A program made the position numbers and the translations under genes. Shown here piece after piece: positions 45,901 to 58,000 of a DNA stretch of 64,000 nt; position 1 is the first letter of the stretch; each line of letters opens with the position of its first letter. The notes under the pieces are model-generated. The model was not told the DNA's origin. It saw only the letters and a program-made list of their open reading frames with translations, and made no database searches. This DNA comes from Bullera alba (taxonomy: Eukaryota > Basidiomycota > Tremellomycetes > Tremellales > Bulleraceae): assembly GCA_001600095.1 (NCBI GenBank), contig BCIX01000004.1:562586-626585 (forward strand), given 5' to 3'.

Positions 45901-45931
45901 GCGATCCCGGCATGGCGAATGGGTCTTCCAT
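39984..45931 (-). CDS. NUM1: NUM1/ApsA-like cortical anchor protein with PH domain and giant heptad repeat
   Basis: NUM1-family proteins tether dynein, and in yeast mitochondria, to the cell cortex during nuclear migration. The start at 45931 gives MEDPFAMPGSPTLPRQRSR, a coiled coil (MDQKSSQLQVLGSMGQEILK onwards), then a second coiled coil (LLVEVRRLQALLSERDRAIE; NLEVNLQELRATHADVQEQF). A disordered Ser/Thr/Pro-rich stretch follows, then about 500 residues of VEVPVDRIVEVEKI-type repeats. A second disordered stretch leads to a PH domain split by introns (EYLHKYTRRVVGKGQSDKRH, RRFFWVHPYTKTLYWSAEDP, SIVVATPGREIQFTAPDKER, HDLWMS), which would bind membrane PIP2. The tail is Ser/Gly-rich with a run of five His and ends TPRKAT. 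The total is about 1,880 residues with few introns. Repeats plus terminal PH fit ApsA/Num1/Mcp5 architecture. Confidence 0.87.
41964..43464 (-). repeat. About 70 tandem 21-nt units encoding valine/glutamate heptads
   Basis: Seven-residue units such as VEVPVDR-I and VEVEKI-V are tandemly repeated inside the NUM1-like gene. On the + strand they read as runs of TTCGACAATCTT/CTCGACGATTCG. The units are diverged and mix two or three classes (VPVDRI, VEKI, VEKRV). Because the code is low in stops, long antisense frames stay open here and should not be called genes. Confidence 0.95.
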
Positions 45932-47177
45932 TGTGCGATGGGCGATGACAGCCTTTGTCGTTTGATTGAGTGTTGATGTCGCTGAGACAGGTCAGTCTGG
46001 TGTAGCGAGCTCGAGACGTACATAATGAGCTTCGCGGCTAGCAGGACATGTTACCAGGTGATGGTCTATTGGTGTTGTGTCAGCACATCTATTCAAAGTG
46101 GCAATCGCATAAAACGCAATGTCCGTGAGGACCGTGACCATGGCCGAGGGGTTCGAGCAACGCGTGATGGTGCCCGAGAGGTGGTCGTTCGACTCACCGG
46201 TGGCGATTTCTGGTGTTTAGAATCTTCTGCTGACCTCTCAAGCTCAATCTCGCTGCGCCCTCGAGCTGCCTGCGTGATGTCGGACGAATGGAGCAAGCTG
46301 TAGATCTTAGTAGAGTACGAGTTGAACGCTGCCAGATTGTTTTCTGTTTGTTGACGCCAGTCGCGTGTTTCGAGAACGGGGGTAACGTAACAAAAAGGGT
46401 AACACACTTGAAATTGATTACGTCAGCTAAGCCAAATAGTGTTTTGTCGCGTGGGCCGAGTGGCGACAGAGGACCATACTCAGTGGCCTGATGACGAGCA
46501 GCCTGTGGACACTGGTCTTGCCTCCCGATGTACGTATTCATAGACGCGAAAGCAGGGCTACTGACCTACTGACCGGCAAGAGAGGGAGTCCAAGTTATGA
46601 ACATCAAGTGAAAGCGTACGAGTTGGCGAAGCAAAAGTGAACGGTCCTGCCGTCTTGCCACTCGCGCCGAATCATGTGCGGGGGCCTGCTTTCGTTTTCA
46701 CTTGAAGCAATGAGTCCGGTGGACCGTGGAAGCATGACCGGCAGAGGTCTTAGAGTCGGACGATGATCTGCATCGAGGGTTGAAGATATACCTTGAAGCA
46801 GAGACTCATGTCTGATGCCGTTGCACTGCAATGACACTGACGACTTGTGCAGATCCTGGAGGACGCCGTGCTGGTCATCACTCTAGGTCTCCTTGGCCTA
46901 ATACAAGCGCCGGTCAGTACGCCCACGAGAAAGAAGAAGATGTAGAGACCGTGTCAGGATCCGCCCGGCCAGACAGGATAAGCGTCCTCGTCTTGCATAT
47001 GGACCTTACTGCTACTACTGCTACCCACTCATGCTGGCGGAGACGCCTGCTAAACCCGGGAACGAGGATTTACCGACCCGTCCACTTTCTCGTAACATCG
47101 TAACAGGGCTACGAATTTTGCTCCGTACTGCTGGGAGAAAGTGATAGCGAACTACGAGTTGCTCTTCATCAATCACT
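45932..47177. other. Gene-free region upstream of NUM1-like and MFS genes
   Basis: 1,246 bases between two outward-facing starts. Short open frames on both strands show no family resemblance. It should contain two promoters and leaders. I looked for a tRNA because of a GGTTCGA at about 46152 but found no matching A box or stem. Confidence 0.4.
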
Positions 47178-48832
47178 ATGGCATCGAGTAGCAGGACCTC
47201 GTTGGGTCAGGAGAGGACGACCGATATCGGACTCTCCCGGGTCTCCACTCGTGCCTCAGAGGTCGACAAATCGTTCGCTTCCGAGCTCAGTTCGAAGAGC
47301 CTGGAGACACCAATCCCCTCTGCTGCCCAGTCGTCCGACTTGCTAGAGGCTACAGCGCCAGAAGACGATGCTGCGGATGTACCCCCCGAAGGAGGTTTTG
47401 GCTGGGTCGTTGTAGCCTGCTGCAGTGTCGCAGTGTGAGTCGTCTCTCTCAACGTTGTGATTGACCCAATGTCAGGTTCTTCTTCTCCGGAACTTCGTAC
47501 TCCTTTGGTGTCATACAGGCGAAACTGGTTGCGGATGGAGTTGGCTCGCCGTCGACTCTGGCCTTTGTCGGTTCTCTATCTTCAGCTGCGCTATCGATTT
47601 TTGCGATCCCAAACTCGGGCCTAATACGGCGGTTTGGAGCGAAAAGGGTTTTGTTGGCAGGAGGAGTGATCACTGGAGTGGGCGAGATTCTGGCTGGTTT
47701 CTGCGTGGAGAGCATCGCTGGGCTGTTCATCACTGCGGGTCTGATCGTCGGTCTGGGGTTTAGCATGATTTACCTGGTGAGTGAATGCATTAGGTACTTC
47801 TGGAACGGAGCTGAATACACGTAGCCCTGTTCTGTCATTCCAGCACAGTATTTTGTCCGGAAAAGGGGTTTGGCATACGGCATAGTCCTGTCTGCCGGGG
47901 GAGTTGGCGGAGGTGTGATTGCGCTCAGTCTCGACCTACTGCTGCAGAAAGTTGGGACTGCTTGGTGCTTCCGGATCATGGGCTTGGCTACGATGTTGTT
48001 TGTCGTTCCCGCTGCTCTCATCGTCAAGGAGAGACCCAGCCGGAAGAGCAAGACGACGATCGAGTGGTCCGTCATTTCCCATCCCTCTCATCTGGCGCTC
48101 TAGCTGACATGACTGTGTTAGGCGTCTGTTCAAAGATCTCCGGTTTACTACCATCTGGGTGGCCTCCGCCATCGCAACGTTCCCTCTCATGGTCCCGCCT
48201 TTCTTCTTGCCAATCTTCGGACGGAGTATAGGTCTATCCAGTCTATCCTCCGCCGGACTCGTCTCGGGGTTCAACCTGTCTTCTGCATTGGGCAGGATCT
48301 TGTTCGGCCAACTCGCCGATTGGATCGGTCCAGTGAATGCCCTCATCTTGGCCATGTTGATCAACGCATTGGGCATGCTGGTCATTTGGCCCGTCAGTGA
48401 TTCCCTCGGACCTTTGATCGCTTTCGTCATTCTCGGAGGCATGACTGCGGGTGAGTTGGATGCCGGCGATAATCAACTCCGAAGAGCCGGTAGACAAGGT
48501 GCTGAAACTGGACTTAGGCGCCTTCTTCTCGTTGATGCCAACTACTGTCGCTTCGTTGACAGAACCCGCAATCATGACAGCTGGATTTGGGTTACTTGTG
48601 ACTGGTACGTCTCCGCATTGATGATTCACGCTGATCTGTAGGCTGGGGCGCGGGATACCTCCTCGGACCTCCTATCGCTGGATACATCCTCCAAGCCTCA
48701 GGCGGTCCTCAAGGCGGTCTACGGGCATACCGACCCGCTCTCTTCTACGCGGGGAGTATCACGTTTGCGAGTTTCCTTCTCGTCACGGCCATGAAGTTCA
48801 AGACTAGCAAGAGTCTGCGGATGAAGATGTGA
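47178..48832 (+). CDS. Major facilitator transporter, monocarboxylate (MCT) type
   Basis: This is a 12-helix permease of the fungal MCT-like MFS family. An N-terminal Ser/Thr-rich cytosolic head precedes the family signature PPEGGFGWVVVACCSVAV in the first helix. Then come FFFSGTSYSFGVIQAKLVAD, FAIPNSGLIRRFGAKRVLLA (an RFG-type loop), CSVIPAQYFVRKRGLAYGIV and LSAGGVGGGVIALSLDLLLQ, a central loop (KERPSRKSKTTIEWRLFKD) and the second six-helix half (NLSSALGRILFGQLADWIGP; GAGYLLGPPIAGYILQASGG). It ends KSLRMKM, stop 48830-48832. Substrates in this family range from pyruvate and lactate to riboflavin or siderophore-like compounds. The substrate cannot be inferred here. Confidence 0.88.
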
Positions 48833-49369
48833 ACCTCGGCATGTCCAGGAGGATAGCATACCGCTAGTCATTGCATTTCTGTCGCGCAAAAGTCACCGGC
48901 CGGTGATCAAGATTCGAGTCGCATGTAGAATAGTATTGCAGGCATTCTGCCAAACCCGAGGGAGCTTTCGAGACTCACCCATTGCGCCCCATCGTCAGCT
49001 CAGAAGACACCCTCGTCCAGAGAGGTCCAGAGCTTGTCGGCGCGCGTGAACTCACCCTCCCAGCTAGTAACTTGTAGAGTCACGACTCACGGACCAAAGC
49101 AGTTGAAACGATGCCGTAAATGTTGTCTGTCGCCACCGAGATCGTCCCATCACATGTCGGCCAGAGTCAAGCTGTCAGTTGGCTGTCAGACTGGTAACTT
49201 ATTGGAGACAACAAGAGAGCCTTGCGCGCTGAGCAATTACTGTGCCCTCTCCCAACGAACCAACACATTCGCCTTTCAGTCAGTCGTCGTCTCGGTGCAT
49301 ACCGATCCAGGCCTCGAGTCCATCCAAGCTATCCAGAACACCTCCGCCAATTCTCCCTTTTCAGCCGCC
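48833..49369. other. Intergenic region
   Basis: 537 bases. The reading frame of the next gene stays open upstream of 49370, with ATGs from about 49155 on, but the predicted extension is neither a presequence nor similar to the family, so it is treated as leader. Confidence 0.4.
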
Positions 49370-50351
49370 ATGACGACCGAGGTCGATCCGATACCCACGC
49401 CCGAGACCCTCTCGAAGGCTGGCTCCGGGGAGCTATATGATAAAGAGGGCAACAAGACTACGTTCAGTGAGATCACCAAGGATCACAGAGTGTTGATCAT
49501 CTTCATCCGGCATTTCTGTAAGCCTCCCCCTTGCCCTCACTCGGGTACGAGTTGAAGCTGATGGGCCGAACCGTGATAGGGTGTGGGATATGTCAAGGTT
49601 ATGTCAAGCAATTAAGCGAGTACCTCCCGCCTACCTCTCTTCCCGCCGACACGAAGAGTAAGTCTCCAGTGGTTCTCGCTCCGTTTTGTGCTCTCATCAA
49701 TACCTGAACGCTCAACACGAGAGCGCCTTCACTGACGCCCGCTTCAGTTGTGATCATTGGATGTGGCTCTTACGAACCTATACAATGGTACCAAGACCTC
49801 ACGCAATCCCAGTATCCGATATACGCCAACCCCTCACTCTCGCTCTACCAAGACTTCGAGTTTCAAAGCCGGCTTGCCGTTGCGAAAAAGGGCGAAGAGA
49901 GGGAATACGATAAAGTCCTAGGATCGACTTTCACAAAGGTCTGGAATGCGATCAAGATCGGTCCAATGCAGAATTTCGGGCAGAGGAACCAGGTCGGTCC
50001 AAAGAGTCAGAATGGCGGGGAGGTGGTGTTGCAAAAAGGTGAGTGGGGGAAGGCGGGTGGTACACTTCGCAGCATCCGCAATGGCCACCGCCAAGGAGAG
50101 CGAGGAGCCTGTCGCTCGTTCACTGGGCGTCATCTTCGTTCGATACATATTGAAAACCTCAGCTCTGAGTCGTGGAGAACGACGCTGACGAACTCCTAGA
50201 CGGCACTTGCACCTTCTTCCACCGAATGCAACACACGGCCGACCACCTCGACATCAAGGACGTCGCCGAGGCGATCGGCGTCACAATAAACTCGACGGGT
50301 CCACTCAACGGGACGGGTGAGGGAGTGTCTTGTGAAGCCGGTGCGAGGTAG
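49370..50351 (+). CDS. Thioredoxin-fold AhpC/TSA-like antioxidant protein
   Basis: This belongs to the AhpC/TSA-type thioredoxin-like proteins (peroxiredoxin-like 2 group). The start at 49370 gives MTTEVDPIPTPETLSKAGSG, then LYDKEGNKTTFSEI and HRVLIIFIRHFWCGICQGYV. The last contains the CxxC pair at the active-site position after the beta strand. KIVIIGCGSYEPIQWYQDLT and YPIYANPSLSLYQDFEFQ follow, with a long basic helix (VWNAIKIGPMQNFGQRNQVG) and DGTCTFFHRMQHTADHLDIK near the end. The stop is at 50349-50351. Four introns interrupt it. It probably reduces peroxides or disulfides in the cytosol; the substrate is unknown. Confidence 0.8.
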
Positions 50352-50497
50352 CCATAATATCGAGACGGCATCATTGAAATGTGGTCCGGGCGGAGTGATC
50401 CAGACACTTGTACATAGACCCACTTGTACAATACCCTTTATAATATGTATCAAGTAGAGCAATCCCCGTCTCAGCACAGCAGATCGTTCCTCTTCCC

Positions 50498-51392
50498 CTA
50501 AACCGTCGCCGTCTCGACGGCACCAGCCCAGCTGCCGACAAACTTCCTCCACCAACCGCCTCCTCCAACAGCCGAGCCAGCGCCCGCTTCGCTGATCTTA
50601 CCACCAGGACCACCCGTGATTCTGCCTTTGGGCACATGCCTGGCCGGGTACAAGAATTGTCGGATGGTGGCCCCCGTGCCAGCAAGGAGTAATGTCCCCC
50701 AGCCCCACAATGCGCCTTGGACCATCGGTGAGAGGAACTACGCACGGGATCAGCAGGATGTCTTTTTATCACTACATGAAGACATCTTCCCGTAATGCTA
50801 TCTATTCGATTGCACGAGTGAGAACTCTGGACTTACTTGATCCCTAAATGTCACATATGCAACCATCCTCCAGTTGACATCCACCTGACGACCCCAGTGA
50901 AAGACCTCGTCTTGCTCGGTACTGCTGACGAGGGATTTCGATTCTTTGCCTTCCTCCACAGGACCCCTTTCTGCCGTTTCAGACTTTGACGGTCTGGGAG
51001 TGAGGTATGGTCGGATCGAGAGAAGGTAGGACTGTGCTTTGGTCAGCCGGTAACGAGCATCAGGTATAGTGTTTGAGCCGATAGATGCGAAAGGTGAGAG
51101 CAACCCATCCTCCTGGTTTTGACCCGATATCCCACATGACCCAAATCCCACACCCTATCAATCCACTCACCTGCTCGAAGCGCATGTCTGGTATCGGGGG
51201 CATTGCCGCCTTGACCCTCTTCCTCCCATGCCTCTTGGCTCTCTTCACACCTTGTGGCCTGGAATCGAGATCTCCATCCACACCGTCGACGTCGGATCCC
51301 GATCCCGAGGCCGCATCCGCCTGTCGCACAGCTTGGGCGTGACGGCCTTCCGGCTCGCGAAATATATTGTGCGAGGGGTTCAGCGTGGTCAT
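50498..51392 (-). CDS. DUF1770 family membrane-tail protein
   Basis: The start at 51392 gives MTTLNPSHNIFREPEGRHAQ, then a basic stretch (KRAKRHGRKRVKAAM) and PPIPDMRFEQ, joined after an intron to SYLLSIRPYLTPRP. A further block reads VNWRMVAYVTFRDQ and joins to FLSPMVQGALWGWGTLLLAG, a single C-terminal transmembrane helix, then TGATIRQFLYPARHVPKGR. The PPIPDxRFEQSYL and TFRDQxLxPxxQG blocks are the DUF1770 pattern of fungal proteins. From memory this family includes the fission-yeast mitophagy receptor Atg43, which would place it in the mitochondrial outer membrane; treat that as tentative. The stop is at 50498-50500. Confidence 0.7.
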
Positions 51393-51649
51393 CCTTATGG
51401 AGCGAGAGGGGTGTTGATAGTAGTGACTTGTGGAAAGAGCGAAGTGGGAGGTGGAATGTCAAAATGACGAATGAGCCAAATGACCGAATCGAATTGTACG
51501 AGGCGAGATTCGAATTCGACATTCGCTCTCCTCGGCGGTTCACTCGTGTTGCTCGTCAAAGTGTTACCATCCTTCAAGCATCAAGCTCAAATCTGCCTTG
51601 CGCCAGTCATCACAGCACCGAGGCTTAGTCGACCCGGGCGACTCCCACC

Positions 51650-52460
51650 ATGGACGCAAGATCAGGCGTACCCCTGGTCCCATTGCAATTGACCTCTCTG
51701 GCCATACTCTCGCCCGTCAACTCGCCCATCTACGTCCACTCGTTCACAGGCAAAACCGACGAGCTTCGGCATTATCACTTGGCTCATGCCGCTCTGGACG
51801 TAGTAGAGGAAAGGAGTGGGTCCGATCCTTCCACTGACGATCTGTCCTGAAAGCTTGAAGTCGTGCTGATCGAACGAGTAGTCGTCATGACTTCGACACC
51901 GACGAAACCCGCAGACTCGTATTTGGGCTTGTTGTTCTGTATGGAGGACATGGCGTTGTGAGTCCTCCAAAGACCACAGCTACGAGGATCTCCTCTTCTC
52001 CGTCATCACAGCTGATCACTCGAGATAGCTATGGATTTCAGACGACGACCAAACTCCGAATGATCCTTTCCGTCGCTTTGGTCGACGCCATGATCAAAGA
52101 CTCTGACATCGTCGCCGTGAGTCCTGCCCCCTTGTAGCAATACCCCAAGCGTCTCCGTTCTTGACCACCTTGCAGATATTTAGGGCAGTACATCATCTCT
52201 TGATAACGACGGTCCATGACCCATTCCTCTCCCTCCCATCGTCGTTCAAGGCCAAATCGGCAATACCCACCACCACCAATTCGGCCGACGGCGGAACAGA
52301 CTTGGAGCGGGATACCACGAGAATCAACCCAGCGGTGCCCACGGCGAAGATGTTTGCCACGGCTCCAGAGGACATAGACGGGGACTGGCTCAAGAACAGT
52401 CGCAACTTTCAACGGGGCATAGCCAGAATAGGACAGCTCCTCTCCGGCGGCAGGGCATAA
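51650..52460 (+). CDS. TCA17: TRAPP complex subunit 2-like protein (longin fold)
   Basis: TRAPPC2L/Tca17 is a small longin-fold subunit of the TRAPP tethering and Rab-exchange complexes on the Golgi. The start at 51650 gives LTSLAILSPVNSPIYVHSF, then DELRHYHLAHAALDVVEER. An intron with a GTGGGT donor (about 51.82 kb) joins to IVLIERVVVMTSTPTKPADS YLGLLFCMEDMAL-type sequence, matching the family block YLGLL-EDxxVYGY. Then come YGFQTTTKLRMILSVALVDA, IFRAVHHLLITTVHDPFLSL, and a longer-than-usual Ser/Thr/Asp-rich C-terminal tail ending ARIGQLLSGGRA. The stop is at 52458-52460. A typical family member is about 140 residues, so the tail from about 52.25 kb is extra. Confidence 0.8.
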
Positions 52461-52937
52461 CCGCGTTGGAGCTCTGAGTGCTCGCCTCGGTCTTGGGGCT
52501 AGATGGACTTTTTGGTACGTTCCTCCAGTGGGTCGTGGCTGACATCGCAGTATTGACGAGTAACGAATAATGTATACAGCACGACCCAGCCCCGACGCGA
52601 TTCCCTTCCAGCCTCGCATTGGCTTTTGCATCACTCACAAAGCCCACTTATCCACCTATGGTCCACTAGGGCCTCGTTACTGCCCCTCACAGGAGTCCAC
52701 AGTCGCGAGGGCCGGCTCGCACCCCCTGTCAGCCCCCGAGGTCGCTTGTGGTGCGAGGTGACGGACCGAGATCGACTTGCCCTTCTTTGACATCGCGTCC
52801 AAAGCTCAGTGGACGCGGTGACAGATACGGGGCGGACAAGCACAGTGCGCAAGCACTGCACCCTGCGTTGCGTGATTGTACCAATTAGACAGTAGTCACT
52901 GCAAACCTGTTGCGTGCCATGCAACCCATTCCCCGGG
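52461..52937. other. Convergent 3' region
   Basis: 477 bases between the TRAPPC2L-like and lipoate ligase stops. No gene is seen. Confidence 0.4.
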
Positions 52938-54567
52938 TCACATGTTCTTCCTCAACCACCCGATGACCTCTGTGCCGAGCGATCGCCAGTCTGGCTCGTC
53001 GTATTGACCACTCAAAGTCCCCTCGACCGCGTCGAGCGTTTCATACCGCTTTCCCAGGAGACTCAGCGCGAGAGCATCTAGGAACTCCTGGGTGGAAGCC
53101 GCTTGCTCCGGAGGACACCCTTCTCCCGGCTCGAGGCGGAGTCGTATCGAGGTGATGAGTGCGTGCCGCGAGGATAGGGTGACCGACTGGATCCGAGTCA
53201 ATCATAGCTAGCAGAGAAGTGTAGACCGATCAGCTACTCACCAGCCTGCCCTTAGAGACCTCGCCCTGCAAAAGATTCGTGAATTCCGGGGTTTGCCCAT
53301 ACACCCATTCCCAAGATTTCAGCTCTTGTACCCCTTGCCACACCTTTTCTTCCTTGATCGAGCTCTCCGTGACCTCTTTCAATTGGAGCTTGCCGCCATT
53401 AGAGCCGTAGACCTCGCCGAACTCTGCCACGACGGCGTTGACAAAGTCGGCGTGTTTCAGCGCAGACTTGCTTGAGGGGAGGTAGGTATTGAGATTGGTG
53501 ACGGGGGATCGGAATGATGCGACGCCTTTTGTGTCTAGTTGCGGCTAAAGACATCGTCAGCGAGCTCATGGAGTGACGGTTGATGGGTGTGTAGTTTCCA
53601 CTTACTGCGTTTGAGTGAAGGGCCCTACCGAGCTCGGCGACGGAAGATGAGATGAGCATTGTGCCATGATGATAAGCCCTGTGCTGAATGATCTTGTACG
53701 CCGACCCGGAAACCTGTCATCAAGATGAGCTCGTGTAGAAGAGCGTAACATGCTTGGACTCACCTTCAAATCCCTCTCGCCATCCCTGATAATCACATCG
53801 TTTCTCTCGTTCACGGTGCACTGCTCGACGCCCAGCCTCTCTCTGACCGCTTTGGCCACCAACTCTGCGCCGTGGTTCCGGGTGAACAGGAGTCGGGGGA
53901 GCATTATCGAGAAGTTGGTATTGCCCATATCCTGAGTCGTCAACTCGTCGGTTCTGTATCTCGGAGATGGATTCACTTACATGATAGACGGTTCCTCCAC
54001 CCGAGCGCCGCCTGACGAGGGGTATCGAATCCTCACGGAGGTGTTTCGGCGTAGTCTCCTTCCAAGGGTTCTGAGAGAGATGAGCTAGGCTTAAGAACTG
54101 CACTATGTAGCTCACCTGATTACGGCCGAGGACGACGCAAGGGATGTTCCGGTAGAGGAAGAGTACAGGCTGATCACGAGGCGTATTGCGGAGTAGCCTG
54201 AAGGCGTCTTATATCAGCTAGAGATCGAAGGATATGCAAAAGCTGATGAGGGATGTGCTCTTGTGCGAGTGACATATGCCGCACTGCGCCCACCACTCAC
54301 CAGTCCTCGTAGGAGAGGTTGAACCAAGGATCATGCGAGAGCGAGACGTATGCGGCAGGCTAAACTTGTATCAGCTGAGTTCAGCAACGGAAGCCGAGTA
54401 GCTGGATTGCTCACGGCCGATAGCTCGATCTTGTCAGAGGCGGGGGTGTCTGGCTGAGCGGCAACGTTGTGCCATGAGGAAGAACCAGAGAGGGGTCGGA
54501 TGGGGAAGGACGGTATTCTTTGGGTCAGACGGGAGGCCACATTGAGCGAGATTCTCAGCACCACCAT
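52938..54567 (-). CDS. AIM22: Lipoate-protein ligase A / lipoyltransferase, mitochondrial
   Basis: This enzyme attaches lipoate to E2/H proteins of mitochondrial dehydrogenases. The start at 54567 gives VVLRISLNVASRLTQRIPSF, a basic, acid-free presequence. Next come YVSLSHDPWFNLSYEDW, LRNTPRDQPVLFLYRNIPCV, VLGRNQNPWKE, RRRSGGGTVYH (lipoyl-AMP binding loop) joined to DMGNTNFSIMLPR, and VSGSAYK, which supplies the active-site Lys. The C-terminal part (SSKSALKHADFVNAVVAEFG; WEWVYGQTPEFTN) is the small accessory domain; it ends VIGWLRKNM at 52938-52940. All catalytic loops are intact. It is divergent from the Dpb11-like gene, with which it shares about 520 bases of promoter. Confidence 0.9.
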
Positions 54568-55085
54568 CGCAGGGCGTGGGCAAAGCGATACGCTGTAGCC
54601 ACCAAGTCTAGAGCTAACGAGCGTGACCGAGACAGGCCTAGAGTGCGATTGGAGATTGAGGTTAGATCAAAGACTCAAGGGTTAAGACGGAAGAGCAGAT
54701 TCACCTGTGGTTGCTCAGGCACGGACACACTGTAGCAATTGCGGGTCCCCACAACACGATCGACCTATAGGAAGCGCGAGTGAACATCATCAGCTTCCTT
54801 CGGATGAGCATCTAGGCTGCGGTATGCATATCACAGGTGAGTAGAGAGTGCACAGAAAGTACTATCCACCTGTGCGTGAGTACGGGCTCTTGTCGCGTCT
54901 CTGAGCCGTGAGAATCAACGGGCTGACACCTCCCCGCCTGGACATTAGGTCGACGCGTCAATAACAGCGCGTCAGATTTTGATCTTTTCACCATCTCGCT
55001 CAACTGTCACTGTCAACCAACAACCCGTTCCACGTATCCCAATTCGACCATCACGTAGCGTCTTCACTTCCAGCACCCACGCGAC
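54568..55085. promoter_or_regulatory. Shared promoter of lipoate ligase and Dpb11-like genes
   Basis: 518 bases between outward-facing starts. An ACGCGT (MluI cell-cycle box type) lies at 54953-54958, about 130 bases before the Dpb11-like start. That fits G1/S expression of a replication-initiation gene, but this is inference from sequence. Confidence 0.35.
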
Positions 55086-58000
55086 ATGCAGGCCCGGCGG
55101 GGACATTTGAGTCATAAAGTGCCCAATGTCAAACTTCGCCCAGCGCCCGCTCAACGATCTTCACGCGCCGAGCCCGAGGTCGCCGCATACATCCCCGACG
55201 ACGACGATGATGACGATGAGCGCGGGGCTTCCGGGCTGAGTGGCTCGAAGCCTTGGGAAAAGGTAGTCATCACATTCACAGGAGTCGACGACAAGGTCAG
55301 TAATGATCCTTCAAACTGGGATTACTTGTGGGTTGGCTGACTCGTTGATAGCCGCATTTGTCGTCGCTGGTCAAAGAGCTAGGCGGACAAGTGGACAGTG
55401 CGCTCACGATCAACGTAACGCATGTCGTGGCTAGTGGTTTCCAGTCGGCAAAGTACAATGTGAGTCCGCTTGCTTCAGCTTACTGAGCGCTTTGCCCCTT
55501 TGCTGATTGATGTCTTTCAGTACGCCATTGAACACGGTTTACCAGTCATGAAACCCTCTTGGATCACGGACGTTCACGCATCATGGCTCTCTGGTGACGA
55601 TCCCATGGGCGAAGGCCAGGAGTCGATCAGTCCCTGGAGGCTGCAGCCGTTTGAAGGGCTAAAGATCACCATATCGGGGTTTGAAAATCGTGAGCCTCCG
55701 CCCCTCATATCATAATCCTGCGATGACTGATGACAGTACCCTCAGTGGAGAGGCGCCGCGCGATGATCAGCCATATCAACGATAATGGCGGTGTCTACTC
55801 GAAGGATCTAGACCGGACATGCACACACCTGATCTCGGCCAAGATCACCTCGGATAGCAAAACGTCGGAAAAAGTCAAATGGGCTGTGAACCAGAATAAG
55901 GAGCGGACTATCGCCAAGCGACGAAGCGGCAAGAAGGATATAGAGACTATTCGCATCGTGTACCAGGAATGGCTGTGGGACAGTATAGCTTTCAAAGGGA
56001 GATTCAACGAGGACGACTATGATGCCAGCAAAGCGCGGAAACAGGGCCGAGTGAAGGCTGGTAAGTTTCTCTCTAACATCAGACTCCTGAGGGTGCGATA
56101 TCTGATCTGAGCCATAGAGGACGTGCTGGATGGAACGGTGGTGGTGATCACTGAGCCCCATGGGCAGGTTGCCGAGGCAGAGCCAGAGCAGGAACCTGCT
56201 GTATTGCGCAAGCGAAAGCGGGACATGGACAACCTGGTCGTCGAGATCATCTCCACCTCGGGTGCATCTACACGGCAGAGAACGGATGATACGGCGGACC
56301 CCGTCAAGATCAAGCCCCGGGAATCGGACATCGAGATGATCACATCGGCTCGACGGTCGTCATCACCGCCAAAGCGTCGACGACTCCCGACTGAGACCGA
56401 TATTATCAAGACCGACAGCCCATCAGTGGAGAAGAAATTCTCCTTACTACACTTGTCCCGAGATACAGCGTTCTCGTCACCGACAGCAGCTCAGCAGGGT
56501 CAGCCTACGATCGGGATCACCGACCCGGCTGGGCCAATTATTGGTATGACGGGACAGAGCGATGCGGTGCCAACACAGCAGTTCTTTGAGGGATTGCGAT
56601 TCGCCATCAGGATAGATCTAGATTGTGAGCTCTTGAAGAGAACCCTGATACAACATGGCGGTGTAGTGATCACAGAGGACGAACGGCTCAGCGGGTCAAA
56701 AGTGGACTATATCATCGTTAGGCTGTGAGTATCTACCTCCGCTACACTGCGTGATCGCGTTCATTGACTTTGATTAGCAATGCGCCACTAGACCCGGCGA
56801 TCGCTGAGAATAGAGGAGATGCCATCGTCGTCACTTCATGCTGGGTCGAAGGATGTTGTTTCGAGGAGAGGGTGATGGACCCCAACGATCAAATCGTCTT
56901 CAAGCCACTATCAATAAAACTACCTATCCACAACGCAGATCACCTCAACGTCCATCTATCAGGATGGAACACCGCTCAGAGCATGTACTTGAAACGAATA
57001 CTCAAGGTGATAGGGGGTCGACTCTCCCTCAAGCTCAACAGGCAGACTACACACCTAGTCTGCCCACTGGCCGACTCGATAAAGGCAAAGCGAGGGCCAG
57101 AATGGGGCGTCATGGTAGTCAAGGATACTTGGCTGCTGGCCATGGCCAAATCGGGTCAAATTGAGGATCCGTTGAAACACCGCTTGCCAGGAACGACGCT
57201 CCCCTTGAAACCATCGACAGGCATCTCATCATCAACGAAGCCGATGAATCCGCTGAGGAAACTTGCCGGTCGGGTCGATTCACCTTCGATCAACGACATG
57301 TCCATGGTGTCAGAACTTGGAGAACCGACTTACGGTCCCGCTCTCAACTCTCCTCAATCAAACATGTCTGGCTCACCAGCCAGAGGACTCAGACCCTCTG
57401 CTACGCATACCAACGAAAAGTCGATCATGTCCACGGGATTCACTACCTCCCTGGTAACGCAGGACGACATGGACCCCAAGAGTAATATTCTTTCACCGCC
57501 AAAAGGCCAGACGGAGCGAATACTCAATCAAGCCTCGAGTACCGTCTTGCCCGCAGCGGATGAGAGCGTAAAGTCGAAATTACCGAAGGCGTCTTCGGCG
57601 CCAAATATCGAGAGCCTGAGGCAGTCGTCTGCCACGAGCACTGGTCATCCACTGAGGTCGAGCTCCACGAGCGGAGCCTCGGGCCATCTGGCGAGCAGTG
57701 AAAACGGTGCAGGGAAAGGGAGCGCTAGAGATCAGTCGAGGAAGGATGTCTCGGAGATGCTAAAGAAGTTCACCGAAGGTGTCGACATGCCAGTCAGTCG
57801 CACCCGACCGGTAAGCACGTTTGCGATTCGAGTAGAGGACTCTCAGCTCACGGACCTTGGTAGCAGCGCCGCGTACGGAATCTCGCTGGTCCGAGAAAGG
57901 TGTGTTGAGCCTACATACTGATTCATGGGCTGACGAGACGCATCAGTCCGGACTGACCACTGGCCTTTCATCCTTTGGCCACGAAATGTCACCTGGGCTA

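Noticed and set aside
46025..46407. Short open frames on both strands and a GGTTCGA at about 46152
   Set aside because: No family similarity, and no A box or acceptor stem for a tRNA.
49034..49369. Upstream in-frame extension of the AhpC/TSA-like gene
   Set aside because: It contains no domain or targeting signal and is most likely leader; the family begins at 49370.
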